A DNA stretch of 64,000 nt. It comes from Propionivibrio soli. GTDB taxonomy: Bacteria > Pseudomonadota > Gammaproteobacteria > Burkholderiales > Rhodocyclaceae. The stretch spans positions 62,001 to 126,000 of the forward strand of contig NZ_JANZKY010000002.1 of assembly GCF_025770765.1 (NCBI RefSeq), in the 5' to 3' direction. The translations under genes and the position numbers were made by a program. This document shows, piece by piece, positions 62,115-64,000 of this stretch (within the stretch, counting starts at the first letter, position 1; each line of letters begins with the position of its first letter). A model generated the notes under the pieces. That model made no database searches. It was given only the letters and a program-made list of their open reading frames with translations, and was not told the origin of the DNA.

Positions 62115-62705
62115 CTAGCTTCGGCGCCCGGTCAGCGTGCGAAAAACGCCGACAACCCCGCGGATGATCTTTGGTAGCAGCCACAGCAGAAATAACACGA
62201 AGACGCCGAGAAACACCAGGAAAAACCCTGGGAAAAATACCGCCGCCGACATTCCCGCTGCGGCCGCCACGTCTTCACCCAGCGAGACGGCGAAGTTCGA
62301 GAACGGTTCCGGCGACGTGTTGACGAGCGCCCGACCGCTCGCCTTCGCCGCGTGCATGCCGGCGGTCAACGTACCGCCGAGCAAGCCGGCCGCAAGCATC
62401 CACGCGGGATCGTGATCGCCCAATGCGAGCGCTGCGAGCAAAGCGCCTGACGGAATACGGATCAGCGTCTGCACACTGTCCCAGACTGAGTCGACCACAG
62501 GGATTTTGTCGGCCAAGAACTCGACCACCAGCAGCGTTCCAGAAAGGCCAAGAACCCAAGGATTCTCCAGCGCCTGCAAGGTCGAAGGCAAGTCGAGATA
62601 TCCGAGCCGGCCGAGGAGTCCGGCTGCGAACACCACGGCGTAGAGCCGCATCCCGCTGGCCCATGCCATGCCGCCCGCCAGGGCCAGGGATTGCAAGACG
62701 TCCAT
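62115..62705 (-). CDS. DUF4126-family membrane protein
   Basis: It is 196 residues with four or more hydrophobic helices (SLALAGGMAWASGMRLYAVV; AALALGDHDPAWMLAAGLLG; FFLVFLGVFVLFLLWLL). SGMRLYAVVFAAGLLGRLG and the EFLADKIPVVDSVWDSVQTL loop recall the DUF4126 family of inner-membrane proteins. The family's function is unknown to me. The gene lies 33 bases after the GlsB/YeaQ-type gene, so they may share a transcript. Confidence 0.8.
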   Translation of the reverse strand: MDVLQSLALAGGMAWASGMRLYAVVFAAGLLGRLGYLDLPSTLQALENPWVLGLSGTLLVVEFLADKIPVVDSVWDSVQTLIRIPSGALLAALALGDHDPAWMLAAGLLGGTLTAGMHAAKASGRALVNTSPEPFSNFAVSLGEDVAAAAGMSAAVFFPGFFLVFLGVFVLFLLWLLPKIIRGVVGVFRTLTGRRS

Positions 62706-62738
62706 GGGGCGAGATACTGATGGGTCCGACTCTAGACT

Positions 62739-62987
62739 CTACGGACGTTGGCGCAACTTGCCGTAGATGACGAGCAGGATGATGGCCGCGATCACCGACG
62801 CGATGAAGCCGGCCCCTTCGCCCGCGCGGTACCACCCAAGCATCTGACCGGCGATGCCAGCGGTGAACGATCCGGCAATGCCGAGGAGGATCGTCGCTAG
62901 AAACCCCATGTTCTCCTTGCCCGGGTGCAACAGCTTGGCGAACACGCCGATGACGAAACCGAGAACGAGCGTCCAGATGATTCCCAT
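62739..62987 (-). CDS. GlsB/YeaQ/YmgE-family stress membrane protein
   Basis: It is an 82-residue protein with three Gly-rich membrane helices (IIWTLVLGFVIGVFAKLL; FLATILLGIAGSFTAGIAGQ; FIASVIAAIILLVIYGKL), the pattern of the transglycosylase-associated GlsB/YeaQ family linked to envelope stress. The catalytic role implied by the old name is unproven. It lies in the same orientation as DUF4126. Confidence 0.88.
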   Translation of the reverse strand: MGIIWTLVLGFVIGVFAKLLHPGKENMGFLATILLGIAGSFTAGIAGQMLGWYRAGEGAGFIASVIAAIILLVIYGKLRQRP

Positions 62988-63111
62988 CTTCAGGTCTCCT
63001 TGCTTTGCGTGTGGCCTATTTGACGCCGGTTGCGCCGAGGACGCAACTGTCGATCCGGCAGCTTAGAAAAGCGTTCGTCAATGTTGAATGATCGATGTTC
63101 CACGTTGCCCC

Positions 63112-64000
63112 TCACTCGCTCACGACGATCGCCTTGTTCGGCACCTCCCCGAACACCTCCGGCGCATACATCGCTTCGGCCCGGGTGGCTGGCAGAGCGA
63201 ACTCGCCGGCGTTGCTCAGACGCACAGTGTATTCGACGGTGAACTTCCCCCGCGGCACATAGCTGTAGTACGCACGGAAGGCGTCGAACGTACGCTCGAC
63301 ATACGCCGGCCAGGCATGATTTTCCGGGCGTTCGGCACGCTTTGTACCGGGCTCCTCGCTACCGGGCATGGTGGCGATACGCGAGTCGCGCCCATCGCCT
63401 TCGCCGAGGATGCGTGCGCCCGACGGAATCGGATCATTCACCACCACCCAGCTCATTTCCTGCTCAGAGTCGACGGTGAGGCGCACCCGCCAAACGTCGC
63501 CGCGCGAAGCCTTGCCAGGTACTTTCTCCTGCACCGGGAAGACTTCTCGCTTGACGCTGAAGCCGTTACTGCGCGCCTCCTTCACCGCCACCGCCGCCAG
63601 CACCTGGATCGCTGCCCACGGCTTGCCCTCACCCGCATGCGCGACGCTCAGCGTTTGCGCGTTCGCGGCGGCCGCATTCGCGGGCCATGGGACGAGCACG
63701 CGGTTCGCGGATTCGGGCTCGGCCTTCGTTGGCCACGCGAAGTTCTGTATCGGAGTCGGGCCTAGAGCAACACTCGTCGTCCCGTTCACTTCATCGGCCT
63801 CGAAGGAATGCCCGAAGCGGTCGAGCGCGATCGTCGCCCACACGTTCGCTACGGTCGTCAGCCAACGCCCGCGCTGCTGGCGCAACATGGCGCCCTGCAA
63901 TACCGCCGGTAGATCCTCCTTCCAGGCCGGATCGTCGATCACCGCCTCGATCAGCCGGAAGGCATTGGCGTCTCCGTTGACCATCAACCACCACCAGTAG
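63112..64000 (-). CDS. Alpha-2-macroglobulin family protein, C-terminal part (start outside window)
   Basis: The frame is open to the window edge, where it begins YWWWLMVNGDANAF; about 295 residues are seen. The visible part matches the C-terminal region of bacterial YfhM-type alpha-2-macroglobulins: AVLQGAMLRQQRGRWLTTVA, ANVWATIALDRFGHSF, WVVVNDPIPSGARILGEG, and near the end YYSYVPRGKFTVEYTVRLSN and ATRAEAMYAPEVFGE. These periplasmic proteins trap proteases and usually work with PBP1C, encoded here at 49969-52284. The thioester region, if present, is outside the window. Confidence 0.92.
   Translation of the reverse strand, partial: YWWWLMVNGDANAFRLIEAVIDDPAWKEDLPAVLQGAMLRQQRGRWLTTVANVWATIALDRFGHSFEADEVNGTTSVALGPTPIQNFAWPTKAEPESANRVLVPWPANAAAANAQTLSVAHAGEGKPWAAIQVLAAVAVKEARSNGFSVKREVFPVQEKVPGKASRGDVWRVRLTVDSEQEMSWVVVNDPIPSGARILGEGDGRDSRIATMPGSEEPGTKRAERPENHAWPAYVERTFDAFRAYYSYVPRGKFTVEYTVRLSNAGEFALPATRAEAMYAPEVFGEVPNKAIVVSE

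Overview
The window is about 62% GC by eye and reads as a chromosomal segment of a motile betaproteobacterium. Gene order and protein style are closest to what I know of Rhodocyclales-type organisms (inference; no search was possible). No rRNA, tRNA, CRISPR array, insertion sequence or phage gene was recognised. About two thirds of the window is one flagellar and chemotaxis locus.

Layout. Bases 1-10598 (+): fliF (5' end outside the window), fliG, fliH, fliI, fliJ, then fliK behind a sigma-54-type promoter, then fliL, fliM, fliN, fliO, fliP, fliQ, fliR: MS ring, C ring, export ATPase complex and export gate. Bases 10606-21613 (-): flgB, flgC, flgD, flgE, flgF, flgG, flgH, flgI, flgJ, flgK, flgL (rod, hook, rings, junction) behind a near-consensus sigma-54 site, ending in a small lipoprotein gene coupled to flgL. 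Bases 21818-23416 (+): flgA, then flgM and flgN behind a near-perfect sigma-28 (FliA) promoter. Bases 23467-31203 (-): flhB, flhA, flhF, flhG, fliA, motC, motD. Bases 31377-40281 (-): motA, motB, cheR, a receiver-less cheB, two tandem cheV, cheY, cheZ, cheA, closed by a perfect 16-bp-stem terminator. Two stator pairs (MotAB, MotCD) are present. No cheW, fliC, complete fliD, fliE or fleQ-type master regulator lies inside the window. The promoters fit a sigma-54 then FliA cascade with FlgM as anti-sigma factor.

Bases 40474-49937 are mixed: a zinc-ribbon Nudix hydrolase, a TonB-like protein, a cation diffusion facilitator, a FeoB-like transporter with an eroded GTPase domain coupled to an unknown 186-residue protein, a DUF4124-like periplasmic protein, an orphan protein with a FliD-C-like segment, an MFS exporter and an EamA transporter. 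Bases 49969-64000 hold pbpC, a tightly overlapping trio (DctP-type binding protein, hybrid histidine kinase, HD-GYP response regulator), a carboxyltransferase plus biotin carrier pair with a strong terminator, a PAS-containing chemoreceptor, a DUF4126 membrane protein, a GlsB/YeaQ-type protein and the 3' end of an alpha-2-macroglobulin gene.

The best candidates for something new are: the DctP/hybrid kinase/HD-GYP trio; the FeoB-like protein with its coupled partner; the CheZ with two N-terminal copies of a CheY-binding-like motif; the flgL-coupled lipoprotein; and a 10-base motif (CGGAAACTAC) found three times, only between genes, in bases 52388-59910.
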